Positions 1-6,545 of a stretch of DNA of 20,270 nucleotides are shown in pieces. The translations under genes were made by a program, and so were the position numbers. The notes under the pieces are model-generated. The model had not been told where the DNA came from, made no database searches, and was given only the letters and a program-made list of their open reading frames with translations. Where the stretch lies: IMG/VR virus record IMGVR_UViG_3300013233_000165, positions 1 to 20,270 of that record. One strand, 5' to 3'. How positions within the stretch are numbered: position 1 is the stretch's first letter; every line of letters begins with the position of its first letter. Origin of the DNA: a virus.

Positions 1-850
1 CTTCTATTATAATCCGTAATTAATTTGATTCTGACAGTCACTTTCCTATAAAATTAAAGTCGTTTTCTTCATATTATAACCACTTAAATATTTTTCAGTT
101 ATGATGAGTCACTTTCCTATAAAATAAAGTCGTTTCCTTATATTATAACCACTTAAATATTTTTCAGTTATGATGAGTCACTTTCCTATAAAATAAAGTC
201 GTTTCCTTATATTATAACCACTTAAATATTTTTCAGTTATGATCAGTCACTTTCCTATAAAATTAAAGTCGTTTCCTTCTATTATAATCCGTAATTAATT
301 TGATTCTGACAGTCACTTTCCTATAAAATAAAGTCGTTTTCTTCATATTATAATCCGTAATTAATTTGATTCTGACAGTCACTTTCCTATAAAATAAAGT
401 CGTTTCCTTCTATTATAATCCGTAATTAATTTGATTCTGACAGTCACTTTCCTATAAAATTAAAGTCGTTTTCTTCATATTATAACCACTTAAATATTTT
501 TCAGTTATGATGAGTCACTTTCCTATAAAATAAAGTCGTTTCCTTCTATTATAATCCGTAATTAATTTGATTCTGACAGTCACTTTTCTATAAAATTAAA
601 GTCGTTTCCTTCTATTATAATCCGTAATTAATTTGATTCTGACAGTCACTTTCCTATAAAATAAAGTCGTTTCCTTATATTATAACCACTTAAATATTTT
701 TCAGTTATGATGAGTCACTTTCCTATAAAATAAAGTCGTTTCCTTATATTATAACCACTTAAATATTTTTCAGTTATGATGAGTCACTTTCCTATAAAAT
801 AAAGTCGTTTCCTTCATATATGACCACTTAAATATTTTTCAGTTATGACA
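1..850. repeat. Tandem array of ~12 copies of a 65-71 bp non-coding repeat (left array)
   Basis: The conserved core AGTCACTTTCCTATAAAA starts at about 36, 107, 176, 245, 311, 377, 442, 513, 578, 644, 713 and 782, with a decayed end copy at 850. Each core is followed by AAAGTCGTTT and a TATTATAA block. Between that block and the next core sits one of two alternative segments. Type A is CCGTAATTAATTTGATTCTGAC and precedes cores 1, 5, 6, 7, 9 and 10. Type B is CCACTTAAATATTTTTCAG plus TTATGA and precedes cores 2, 3, 4, 8, 11, 12 and 13. There is no convincing ORF. On the minus strand each unit reads TTATAAT, a good -10 hexamer, so the array could be a bank of leftward promoters; no clear -35 is seen. 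Each core also has a short inverted repeat, ACTTT...AAAGT. The array starts before the window begins. Confidence 0.95.
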
Positions 851-866
851 GTCATTATATTGACTG

Positions 867-892
867 TTGACCTTTTGATGTAAGTGTATAGA
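867..892 (+). promoter_or_regulatory. Putative phage promoter, first cassette copy
   Basis: TTGACC (867-872), a 14-bp gap, then TATAGA (887-892) followed by GTTCC. Nearly the same sequence recurs at 954 and 1146, and a related one at 15074. The spacing is short for a sigma-70 promoter, so it may be recognised by a modified or phage-encoded factor. It lies between the repeat array and the decayed small ORF at 918. Confidence 0.45.
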
Positions 893-917
893 GTTCCTCA
901 TATAATGAGTCATCATT

Positions 918-965
918 ATGGAACAATTGATACTTACTAAGACAAATAAATTGTTGACCTTTTGA
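918..965 (+). pseudogene. Decayed copy of the small-gene cassette (15-codon ORF)
   Basis: The sequence upstream (TGTTGACC...TATAGAGTTCC...AATGAGT) is the same leader that precedes the two intact small genes at 1005 and 1197. Here the ORF reads MEQLILTKTNKLLTF and stops at TGA inside the next leader. Only the first two residues (ME) match the paralogues, and the Shine-Dalgarno is AATGAG rather than AAGGAG. It is probably the remnant of a third tandem cassette. Whether the peptide is made cannot be told from sequence. Confidence 0.4.
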
Positions 966-979
966 TGTAAGTGTATAGA
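954..979 (+). promoter_or_regulatory. Putative promoter for the 45-aa gene
   Basis: TTGACC (954-959), a 14-bp gap and TATAGA (974-979), followed by GTTCC, lie 26 bp before the ATG at 1005. The leader is almost identical to the one at 867. AAGGAG (991-996) is the ribosome binding site. TCCT (982-985) could pair weakly with AGGA (992-995) and mask it. Confidence 0.5.
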
Positions 980-1004
980 GTTCCTCATATAAGGAGTACT
1001 GATC

Positions 1005-1142
1005 ATGGAATACTTAAACGAATTTGTTGAAAATATGGATGAGTCTGATTTGTCAGTTGACGAATTGAAGGAATTAATTGAACATAATGATGATCTGACT
1101 TCATCTGAAATTGATTATGTTCTTAGTTTGTTGGAGTCATAA
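1005..1142 (+). CDS. Small acidic protein, tandem paralogue 1 (45 aa)
   Basis: This 45-aa ORF begins at ATG 1005, eight bases after AAGGAG, and ends at TAA 1140-1142. The protein is acidic and probably helical, with no cysteine and no membrane segment. About 33 of 44 aligned residues are identical to the next gene, including the N-terminus MEYLN and the C-terminal half TSSEIDYVL.LLES. The difference pattern (conservative changes, a single-codon indel, frame preserved) says both copies are translated and under selection. The family is not recognised. Its position directly after the promoter array suggests an early, strongly expressed phage protein that may bind a host target; that role is inference only. 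Confidence 0.8.
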   Translation: MEYLNEFVENMDESDLSVDELKELIEHNDDLTSSEIDYVLSLLES

Positions 1143-1145
1143 CTG

Positions 1146-1171
1146 TTGACCTTTTAGATTAAATGTGTAGA
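1146..1171 (+). promoter_or_regulatory. Putative promoter for the 44-aa gene and topoisomerase operon
   Basis: TTGACC (1146-1151), a 14-bp gap and TGTAGA (1166-1171), followed by GTTCC, form the third copy of the leader. It immediately follows the stop codon of the 45-aa gene. No other promoter-like sequence is seen before the topoisomerase gene at 1332, so it may also drive that operon. Confidence 0.45.
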
Positions 1172-1196
1172 GTTCCCAATATAAGGAGTACTGATT

Positions 1197-1331
1197 ATGG
1201 AATACTTAAACGACTTAGTGAAAAACATGGATATGTCTAATTCTTCTAATGAATTGAAGGACTTAATTGAACGTAATGTTGATTTGACTTCATCTGAAAT
1301 TGATTATGTTCTTGACTTGTTGGAGTCGTAA
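1197..1331 (+). CDS. Small acidic protein, tandem paralogue 2 (44 aa)
   Basis: ATG 1197 follows AAGGAG (1183-1188), and the ORF ends at TAA 1329-1331. It is the second intact member of the tandem cassette, with the same MEYLN start and the same TSSEIDYVL.LLES end as the 45-aa neighbour. The middle has diverged and lost one codon. Its last codons (TTGGAGTCG) contain GGAG at 1322-1325, which is the ribosome binding site for the TTG start of the topoisomerase gene at 1332. The two genes are therefore probably translationally coupled. No family is recognised; function unknown. Confidence 0.8.
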   Translation: MEYLNDLVKNMDMSNSSNELKDLIERNVDLTSSEIDYVLDLLES

Positions 1332-3038
1332 TTGACACACAACATTAAAACTCTATCTGACCGAGAACATATATTATTGCGAAGTGCAATGTATATCGGA
1401 TCTGTAGATCAAACAGAAACGAGTGATTATGTACTCAAGGGTAACGTTATTGAGTATGACACGTTCAACTATGTTCCTGGATTATGTAAGATCATCAACG
1501 AAGTGATTGATAATTGTGTTGATGTCGCTATTAAGACGCAATTCCAAAGCGCTAATCAGATATCCGTGAAGATTACATCTGACTACGTTGAAGTGAAGGA
1601 TAACGGTACTGGTATTCCAGTTGTGAAAAACAATGATGGGGATTACATTCCTATGATTTGTTGGAATCGTTCTAAAACTGGTTCCAATTTTGATGATAAT
1701 GATAATCAAGCTCAGATAGGAATGAATGGAGTCGGATCATTCGCTACTAACTGTTTCTCATCCAAATTCATCGGTAGAACATGTGACGGAATCAACGAAT
1801 ATACAATCACATTCAAGGATAACGCGGAATCGTACAAAGAATCGGTTAAACCATCGACGGTAATGGGTACAACAGTTAAATTCTACCCTGATTTGAATAG
1901 ATTCTCCTTAACCTCCATTGATGATATTCACATGTCCATCATTCGTCAACGATTGATCAATTTGAGTTTGTCGTATCCTGACATTAAATTCAAGTTCAAC
2001 AATAAATTGGTCAATGTCGGATCATTCAAGAAATACATTTCAATGTTTTCACCATCACACGAAATATACGAATCTGATGATTATAGATTTGCCATCTTAC
2101 CAAATAGTTCTGAGGATTTCCGTCAATTTTCATATGTAAACGGTCTCAAAATCCCTGATGGTGGCACTCACATTGATATCATCACTAAATCAATCGTGAA
2201 TGGTTTGCGTGACAAGTTAGTCCGTAAATACAAAAGTATCAAACCTGGTGACATCAAGAATAAATTGATGGTTGTCATGTTCATGAAGAACTTCAAGAAC
2301 GCTAAGTTCAATTCCCAAACCAAAGAAAAAATAGCAAACTCAGCTAAAGAAGTTAATGCGTTCCTTGGAAATGTTCCATTCGACTCGATCGTCGATAAAC
2401 TATTCAAAAATAAGGACATTATTGATCCTATTACTGAAATTTACCGAATTCGTGAGGAATTCAAGCGTCGTCAAGAGTTAAGTAGTTTAGGTAGTGTCAA
2501 GAAGCGTATTAAATCGGACAAATATTATCCTAGTACTGACACCAAGAAGTATTTAATACTCGTTGAGGGGGAATGTTTATCAGAGGATACGCCAATCACG
2601 ATGAGCGATCTAACGACCAAACCACTAAAGGATGTTGACATTGGTGACAGTATTCTGTCTGGGGATTTAACGACTCAAGTTGTCAAAGCGAAGACTAAAT
2701 TGTTGAAGGAGACCTTGACATTCACCAGTAGTGTTGGAGAATTTGTATGTGGTTATAAACATAAGATGTTCGTATTGGACACCAAGAACAATAAATTTGT
2801 ATATTTAACTGCAGAAACAATCAAAAACGACTTGAAACGATATAAGTTAGTCAAATCAAGGATCGACTCGAATACCAACGGATTATTGGTAACTTCTAAT
2901 GATAACGGTGTAATCGAATTAGGTACTGAGAACATAACATATACACAAGACGATTACTTCGTAGTTATGAGAAGCGATGTGATATCTAAAGTACACGGAT
3001 CTGACGTATCTCCGAATGACGTCATTATTCTTGGGTAA
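1332..3038 (+). CDS. 39: Topoisomerase II large subunit, N-terminal part, with N-half of split intein
   Basis: Residues 1-414 are a T4 gp39-like type II topoisomerase ATPase. A GHKL fold is shown by NEVIDN (E57, N61), DNGTGIP (D90) and GMNGVG (130-135). The transducer domain has NGLKIPDGGTH (270-280) and the QTK loop (329-331). The reading then enters the TOPRIM domain (LILVEGE, 408-414), where the glutamate of the catalytic E motif lies. At residue 415 the topoisomerase stops matching and an N-intein of 154 residues begins, ending at TAA 3036-3038. The start is TTG 1332, with GGAG six bases upstream inside the previous gene; the MTHNIKTLSDREHILLRSAMYIG beginning lines up with the gp39 N-terminus. 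The ATPase opens or closes the enzyme gate during strand passage in phage replication. The polypeptide should be inactive until joined to the product of the next gene. Confidence 0.93.
   Translation: MTHNIKTLSDREHILLRSAMYIGSVDQTETSDYVLKGNVIEYDTFNYVPGLCKIINEVIDNCVDVAIKTQFQSANQISVKITSDYVEVKDNGTGIPVVKNNDGDYIPMICWNRSKTGSNFDDNDNQAQIGMNGVGSFATNCFSSKFIGRTCDGINEYTITFKDNAESYKESVKPSTVMGTTVKFYPDLNRFSLTSIDDIHMSIIRQRLINLSLSYPDIKFKFNNKLVNVGSFKKYISMFSPSHEIYESDDYRFAILPNSSEDFRQFSYVNGLKIPDGGTHIDIITKSIVNGLRDKLVRKYKSIKPGDIKNKLMVVMFMKNFKNAKFNSQTKEKIANSAKEVNAFLGNVPFDSIVDKLFKNKDIIDPITEIYRIREEFKRRQELSSLGSVKKRIKSDKYYPSTDTKKYLILVEGECLSEDTPITMSDLTTKPLKDVDIGDSILSGDLTTQVVKAKTKLLKETLTFTSSVGEFVCGYKHKMFVLDTKNNKFVYLTAETIKNDLKRYKLVKSRIDSNTNGLLVTSNDNGVIELGTENITYTQDDYFVVMRSDVISKVHGSDVSPNDVIILG
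2574..3035 (+). other. N-terminal half of split intein (IntN, 154 aa)
   Basis: The segment starts with Cys1 (CLSEDTPI) directly after LVEGE. Block A features follow: TPITMSDLTTKPLKDVDIGDSIL. Block B is the GEFVCGYKHKMFVL region (about intein residues 55-68) with the conserved-type histidine. The first ~95 residues look like an ordinary Hint-fold N-half. The last ~55 are extra, without recognisable LAGLIDADG or HNH motifs, and may be a remnant of a lost endonuclease region or an association domain. The insertion point lies inside the TOPRIM active-site motif. The block assignment is from motif knowledge, not an alignment. Confidence 0.85.
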
Positions 3039-3064
3039 GTTCGGTCCAGTCAATAGGAGAACTA

Positions 3065-3211
3065 ATGATAGAAGATAAAGAATACTTCGGAATGTGTTAC
3101 GAATTAGTTGACATCGACTCCGTTGAGGATAGTGGATACAAGAATGTTCAAGACATAACGGTATCAGGAAATAATTCATTCGTATTGGGTAACGGATTAG
3201 TATCACATAAT
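3065..3211 (+). other. C-terminal half of split intein (IntC, 49 aa)
   Basis: The 49 residues end in the canonical His-Asn, followed by Ser of the C-extein (splice point 3211/3212). SGNNSFVLGNGLVSHN matches the usual blocks F and G. All residues needed for splicing are visible across both halves: Cys1 and the block B His in IntN, and the penultimate His, terminal Asn and Ser+1 here. No endonuclease gene lies between the halves. Confidence 0.85.
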
Positions 3212-3502
3212 TCAGCATTTGGTGGTCTTTCACCAGTATTAGGCAGGAAGGATTGTGGATATTATATCCTAAAGGGTAAACCACTCAATTCATACAGGGC
3301 CAAACATAGTGACTTCGTTAAGAACAAGGAATTGACTGAATTATTCAGTATAATCCGATCAGAATGTAAGTTTGCTGATAAACCGAATGGTGATTATTAT
3401 GAAATTGATGTAGATGGAGTACCGACAATTATCAATGAAAACGATTTAATCGAAGTAAACGATCAATGGATAACATTCGATCAAATGGTTGGTGATTTAT
3501 GA
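3065..3502 (+). CDS. 39: C-half of split intein plus C-terminal part of gp39-like topoisomerase subunit
   Basis: ATG 3065 has a clear AGGAG (3055-3059) and starts a 145-aa protein. Residues 1-49 are a C-intein: block F DITVSGNNSFVLGNG (about 30-44) and block G VSHN, followed by Ser as the +1 residue. Residues 50-145 resume the topoisomerase at SAFGGLSPVLGRKDCGYYILKGKPLN. They end with NEND...WITFDQMVGDL, which resembles the C-terminus of T4 gp39 (NEND...WITVGELRKNL). It is in a different frame from the upstream gene and separated from it by 26 bp. Trans-splicing with the 568-aa product would restore EGE-SAFGG, a complete TOPRIM E motif. The stop overlaps the ATG of the gp60-like gene (ATGA). 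Confidence 0.9.
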   Translation: MIEDKEYFGMCYELVDIDSVEDSGYKNVQDITVSGNNSFVLGNGLVSHNSAFGGLSPVLGRKDCGYYILKGKPLNSYRAKHSDFVKNKELTELFSIIRSECKFADKPNGDYYEIDVDGVPTIINENDLIEVNDQWITFDQMVGDL

Positions 3503-3990
3503 AAAAGTTAAAGATGACGCCCGATTTATTGAAACGATACAACAACCAAAAGAACACCAAACGTGGGAAAAAGATTGTATCTGGTTACACTCACATCGTA
3601 TACGGAACCGATCAGGATTTGGACGGATTTCATATCCGTGGATTATTATCAGGATTCTTTCATCGATATATGATTGATTGTATTGATCATATTGGTATCC
3701 TACAAACGCCTGTTATTGCTGTATCTAAGAATAAGTCATTACAACGTTGGTACTATAATTCAAGTGATGATGTTGTTGTGAAACGTGGTGAACATCCTAA
3801 GTGGATGAAGGGATTGGGTACTTGGAACGAGAAGGACCTTCGACATATTGTTGAAGTAGATGGGTTAGGTAAGATGATTCAAAAGGTTGAATTCGATTCA
3901 GCCAAAATTATAGATGAATGGTTGGGTGATGATTCAGCACCCAGAAAGTCATACATTGTTGAAAATGACTTCAACATAGCCAAATCATAA
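3499..3990 (+). CDS. 60: Topoisomerase II large subunit, distal part (gp60-like)
   Basis: This 163-aa protein is similar in size to T4 gp60 (about 160 aa). It carries the second half of the TOPRIM metal site, TDQDLDGFHIRGLL (D38, D40, D42). Further on are TPVIAVSK, then WMKGLGTW, the counterpart of the KGLG segment found in gyrase B and T4 gp60, and a C-terminal DDSAPRKSYI stretch. In T4 the large subunit is also divided at this point into gp39 and gp60. The ATG at 3499 overlaps the upstream TGA (ATGA), so translation is probably coupled. It should assemble with the spliced gp39-like protein and gp52-like subunit. No coding gap like that of T4 gene 60 is visible, because the ORF is continuous. 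Confidence 0.9.
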   Translation: MKKLKMTPDLLKRYNNQKNTKRGKKIVSGYTHIVYGTDQDLDGFHIRGLLSGFFHRYMIDCIDHIGILQTPVIAVSKNKSLQRWYYNSSDDVVVKRGEHPKWMKGLGTWNEKDLRHIVEVDGLGKMIQKVEFDSAKIIDEWLGDDSAPRKSYIVENDFNIAKS

Positions 3991-4000
3991 AGGACATACA

Positions 4001-4276
4001 ATGAAAATTTTAAAATTAACCAAACCAAAAAGAAGTCGGAAACCAATATCAATTCCTAAAGAAATTTGTATGTGGCACGTAGATTCGATCTTTCCACATA
4101 TCATCACGAAGAGTGACAATCCGTCAGATTTCATGGACATTCACACAGCGTTCAAACATCGCAGACAAATCAGTAGTTTATATGAAAACGCTCATTTTGC
4201 TGCTAATGAATTCCAACGATGGAGAGACATGGTATTGGAACGTGAATTGAATACGTTGAAACCAAAGAATAAATGA
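4001..4276 (+). CDS. Hypothetical basic protein between topoisomerase genes (91 aa)
   Basis: ATG 4001 follows AAAGGA, and the stop TGA overlaps the ATG of the gp52-like gene (ATGA at 4273). The first 20 residues are very basic (KPKRSRKP), followed by a mixed helical region with HTAFKHRRQISSLYENAHFAANEFQRWRDMVLERE. There is no signal peptide or membrane segment. I do not recognise the family. Location inside the topoisomerase operon, coupling to gp52, and the basic start make a DNA- or topoisomerase-associated role plausible, but this is inference. Confidence 0.75.
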   Translation: MKILKLTKPKRSRKPISIPKEICMWHVDSIFPHIITKSDNPSDFMDIHTAFKHRRQISSLYENAHFAANEFQRWRDMVLERELNTLKPKNK

Positions 4277-5586
4277 AATTAACAGATTTCTTCAATACTG
4301 ATTACGTCGATCACGCCAGTTACGACAATCTCAGGAAGATTGCATCTGTTGTTGATGGACAAAAGAACGCTGCTCGTAAAGTATTATATACTATTATGAA
4401 CAAGAATATTCATGAAGAAATCAAGGTTTCTCAATTGGATAGTAAAGCAGCTGAATTTGCTGAATACTTACATGGTTCGATGGCAAGTGTTATTGTCAAC
4501 TTAGCGCAAGATCACATTGGTACCAACAATATTGCGTTATTACAATCATCTGGTAACTTTGGTACACGATTTTGTCCAGAGGCATCTGCACCGAGATACA
4601 TTTACACGTATGGTTCTGATAGGTTCTTCGAATTATTCGATAAAAACGACAATGTAAACCTCACAGCTCAAACATTCGAGGAGAACAACATTGAGCCTGT
4701 GTTCTATGTACCGAATCTTCCATTATTGTTAGTAAATGGTTCAGACGGATTGAGTTCAGGATTTGCTCAGAAGATTCTTCCACGAAGTGTTGATTCTATA
4801 ACTCAATACATTGTTGATTTTATAAATAAGAAACCAGCGGATGTTAGTTTATTGATTCCACATTATGATGGATTCATGGGAACGATTGTTCAAGGCAAAA
4901 CATCCAAACAATGGGAAATGTCGGGAGTTGCGAAGAAAATCGGAGTAAATAAGGTCGAGATTTCTGAACTCCCAATAGGATACGATCTTCGGAGTTACTT
5001 GAAGACGTTGGATACATTGGAAGATAAGAAAGTGATTCATTCTTATGATGATAAATCTGATCAGGATAAATTCTCATTTATTGTCAGAATTAACAGTAAA
5101 GACCTGAGTAAATGGTCCCATGATGATATTATCACCAAACTCAAACTCAGAAAAGTAGTGTCTGAGAACTACACAGTCATCGATGAGAATAATAAGATTT
5201 GTGTGTATGAGACAATCAAAGACGTTATTGATCATTACATCCGAATTAAAATGGAGTATATGGATAAACGCAAAACGTCATTATTGTCAGAATATTCCTA
5301 TCAAATTGATTTAGCTATGAGTAAAACGATATTTATTCAATCCATTCTTGATGACGTTCTTCGTATAAATAAACGAAAGAAAAAAGATATTGTGGAAGAC
5401 CTGTCTGACATTGATGGTATTATTAAAGTTGATGGTGACTATGATTATTTATTGAATATGTCGATCCAATCTCTTACTGTTGAAAGGGTGAATGTATTGA
5501 CTAAGAACACAAACGAACAAAAACGAACAAAGAAACGTTTGGAGAAGACGACAATCGAACAACTATGGTTGAACGATATTACATGA
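4273..5586 (+). CDS. 52: Topoisomerase II medium subunit (gp52-like)
   Basis: The 437-aa product has the length and layout of T4 gp52 (about 440 aa), the GyrA/ParC-type breakage-reunion subunit. VVDGQKNAARKVLYTIM (about 26-42) matches the DG.KPVQRR-type winged-helix segment. SSGNFGTR...EASAPRYIYT contains the likely catalytic tyrosine Y109, preceded by R108. LLVNGSDGLSSGFAQKILP (about 154-172) matches the conserved NG..GIA.G....P region, and a coiled-coil-rich C-terminal part ends the protein. It forms the transient covalent link to DNA during double-strand passage. The start overlaps the previous stop. TATAAATA occurs twice inside this gene (4821, 5364); these are explained by coding sequence and are probably not promoters. 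Confidence 0.95.
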   Translation: MKLTDFFNTDYVDHASYDNLRKIASVVDGQKNAARKVLYTIMNKNIHEEIKVSQLDSKAAEFAEYLHGSMASVIVNLAQDHIGTNNIALLQSSGNFGTRFCPEASAPRYIYTYGSDRFFELFDKNDNVNLTAQTFEENNIEPVFYVPNLPLLLVNGSDGLSSGFAQKILPRSVDSITQYIVDFINKKPADVSLLIPHYDGFMGTIVQGKTSKQWEMSGVAKKIGVNKVEISELPIGYDLRSYLKTLDTLEDKKVIHSYDDKSDQDKFSFIVRINSKDLSKWSHDDIITKLKLRKVVSENYTVIDENNKICVYETIKDVIDHYIRIKMEYMDKRKTSLLSEYSYQIDLAMSKTIFIQSILDDVLRINKRKKKDIVEDLSDIDGIIKVDGDYDYLLNMSIQSLTVERVNVLTKNTNEQKRTKKRLEKTTIEQLWLNDIT

Positions 5587-5882
5587 TAGACACCTACAAC
5601 AACTTCGTTTATTTCAACGTGTTGTGCTTGGTGTGTGTGTGGGTGTGTCAGGAGACAATCATTACATGTTTACCAACAAAACCTAAACAGTTTTTGTTGG
5701 CGTTGATAGAATCATTACCGAAAAAAACAGTGTACGACCATATGTCCTTGTTGTTTCCTATACACTCAGTGTATTTGTTGGGAGTATTTGTATATTTGTG
5801 TGTCAAACACGGTACATTTAAAGGAGTATGTATGTATAACTTATCTATGAACAAATTAATGGTGATTAGAAAATGTTCGTAA
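5583..5882 (+). CDS. Hypothetical cysteine-rich hydrophobic protein (99 aa)
   Basis: ATG 5583 overlaps the gp52 stop (ATGA), the same junction style as neighbouring genes, and the ORF runs to TAA 5882, ten bases into the next gene. An upstream in-frame start at 5565 exists but would overlap gp52 more. The protein is rich in Cys, Leu and Val, with two hydrophobic stretches (about VYFNVLCLVCVWVC and LLFPIHSVYLLGVFVYLCV), so it may be membrane-associated. Composition differs from neighbours: a GTGTGTGTGTGGGTGTGT run and two strong hairpins (5590-5634 and 5673-5700). A structured non-coding RNA with an incidental ORF cannot be excluded. An in-frame ATG at 5832 follows AAGGAG (5821-5826), so a 16-residue product is also possible. 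Confidence 0.5.
   Translation: MIDTYNNFVYFNVLCLVCVWVCQETIITCLPTKPKQFLLALIESLPKKTVYDHMSLLFPIHSVYLLGVFVYLCVKHGTFKGVCMYNLSMNKLMVIRKCS
5590..5634 (+). other. Potential RNA hairpin within the 99-aa ORF
   Basis: ACACC (5590-5594) pairs with GGTGT (5630-5634), ACAACA (5596-5601) with TGTTGT (5620-5625), and CGTT (5606-5609) with AACG (5616-5619), forming one coaxial stem with small internal loops. A second hairpin pairs CCAACAAAA (5673-5681) with TTTTGTTGG (5692-5700). Neither has a T-tract, so they are not standard terminators. Chance is possible. Confidence 0.3.
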
Positions 5883-6532
5883 CTATTGATCCGTACTACG
5901 ACACCAACTTCTTCAATATGACGAAGGAGACATTGGCCAATAATGACATCGATTACGACTTATTTATTACGACAAAACCACCATACGATTGGTATTTCCG
6001 AGTTGACTCCAAACCAATCATGGTTAATTATGACGAGCTCAAACACGGAAGTGACCGATTTTTAGTTAGTTTGGTCAAACCATTACGTCCTGATGAGGAA
6101 TATAAGATGGTCAGACGGAACTCTGACGTCGGAATGAATGCGTTATCTAAGTTCATTAATAATTCTCCAATGTTAGAATCGACAAAGTCGTCATATTCAG
6201 TATTCTTTCATATTAATAGTCGTGGAGTTGGCGAAAAACTATCCAAGGAATACCCTGGCAAGATATGGTTTATGGGACGATACTTTGATAGTAGATATAA
6301 TGTGTGTTTAGTCAATAATATGTCAGTATTGGCGTTCTTAGACGATAAAGATATTATTTTAGAGAAAACGTCAGTTGGGCACATTGGGGAATTCGAAACT
6401 GAATTCAACTATAGGATACTCAAAGGACGAGAATACTTAGTTAAATTCACTGACACTCCTTATTTCTTAGGGGGAACATATCATAAACCTAAGATTCGTG
6501 GTGATATGTCTAAAAAATTCACACTGACATAA
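5873..6532 (+). CDS. Hypothetical protein (219 aa)
   Basis: The ORF begins at ATG 5873, overlapping the end of the preceding ORF, and ends at TAA 6530-6532. The ribosome binding site is weak (GGTGATTAG), so translation may be coupled to the upstream ORF, whose reading frame carries an AAGGAG at 5821. The product is soluble and mixed alpha/beta in appearance, without a signal peptide, membrane segment or nucleotide-binding motif. Features such as KPPYDWYFRVD, KPLRPDEEYKMVRR and GKIWFMGRYFDSRYN do not identify a family to me. It is followed by another unrecognised gene behind AGGAG. Function unknown. Confidence 0.75.
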   Translation: MFVTIDPYYDTNFFNMTKETLANNDIDYDLFITTKPPYDWYFRVDSKPIMVNYDELKHGSDRFLVSLVKPLRPDEEYKMVRRNSDVGMNALSKFINNSPMLESTKSSYSVFFHINSRGVGEKLSKEYPGKIWFMGRYFDSRYNVCLVNNMSVLAFLDDKDIILEKTSVGHIGEFETEFNYRILKGREYLVKFTDTPYFLGGTYHKPKIRGDMSKKFTLT

Positions 6533-6545
6533 TAGGAGAAACAAG

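Noticed and set aside
1-850. CRISPR array
   Set aside because: The repeats are nearly contiguous with two alternating segment types; there are no unique spacers of constant length and no cas genes.
3020-3064. Pseudogene or sequencing frameshift in the topoisomerase gene
   Set aside because: The C-terminal gene has its own AGGAG and ATG, and intact intein blocks sit on both sides of the break, so a split intein explains it better. The alternative is kept as the main caveat.
3036-3064. Homing endonuclease gene between the intein halves
   Set aside because: Only 26 bp separate the two genes, and the N-intein tail has no LAGLIDADG, GIY-YIG or HNH motif.
3503-3990. T4 gene 60-type translational bypass
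   Set aside because: The gp60-like frame is open throughout with no internal gap or takeoff/landing stop arrangement.
4821-5371. Late promoters (TATAAATA at 4821 and 5364)
   Set aside because: Both lie well inside the gp52-like gene and are explained by AT-rich coding sequence.
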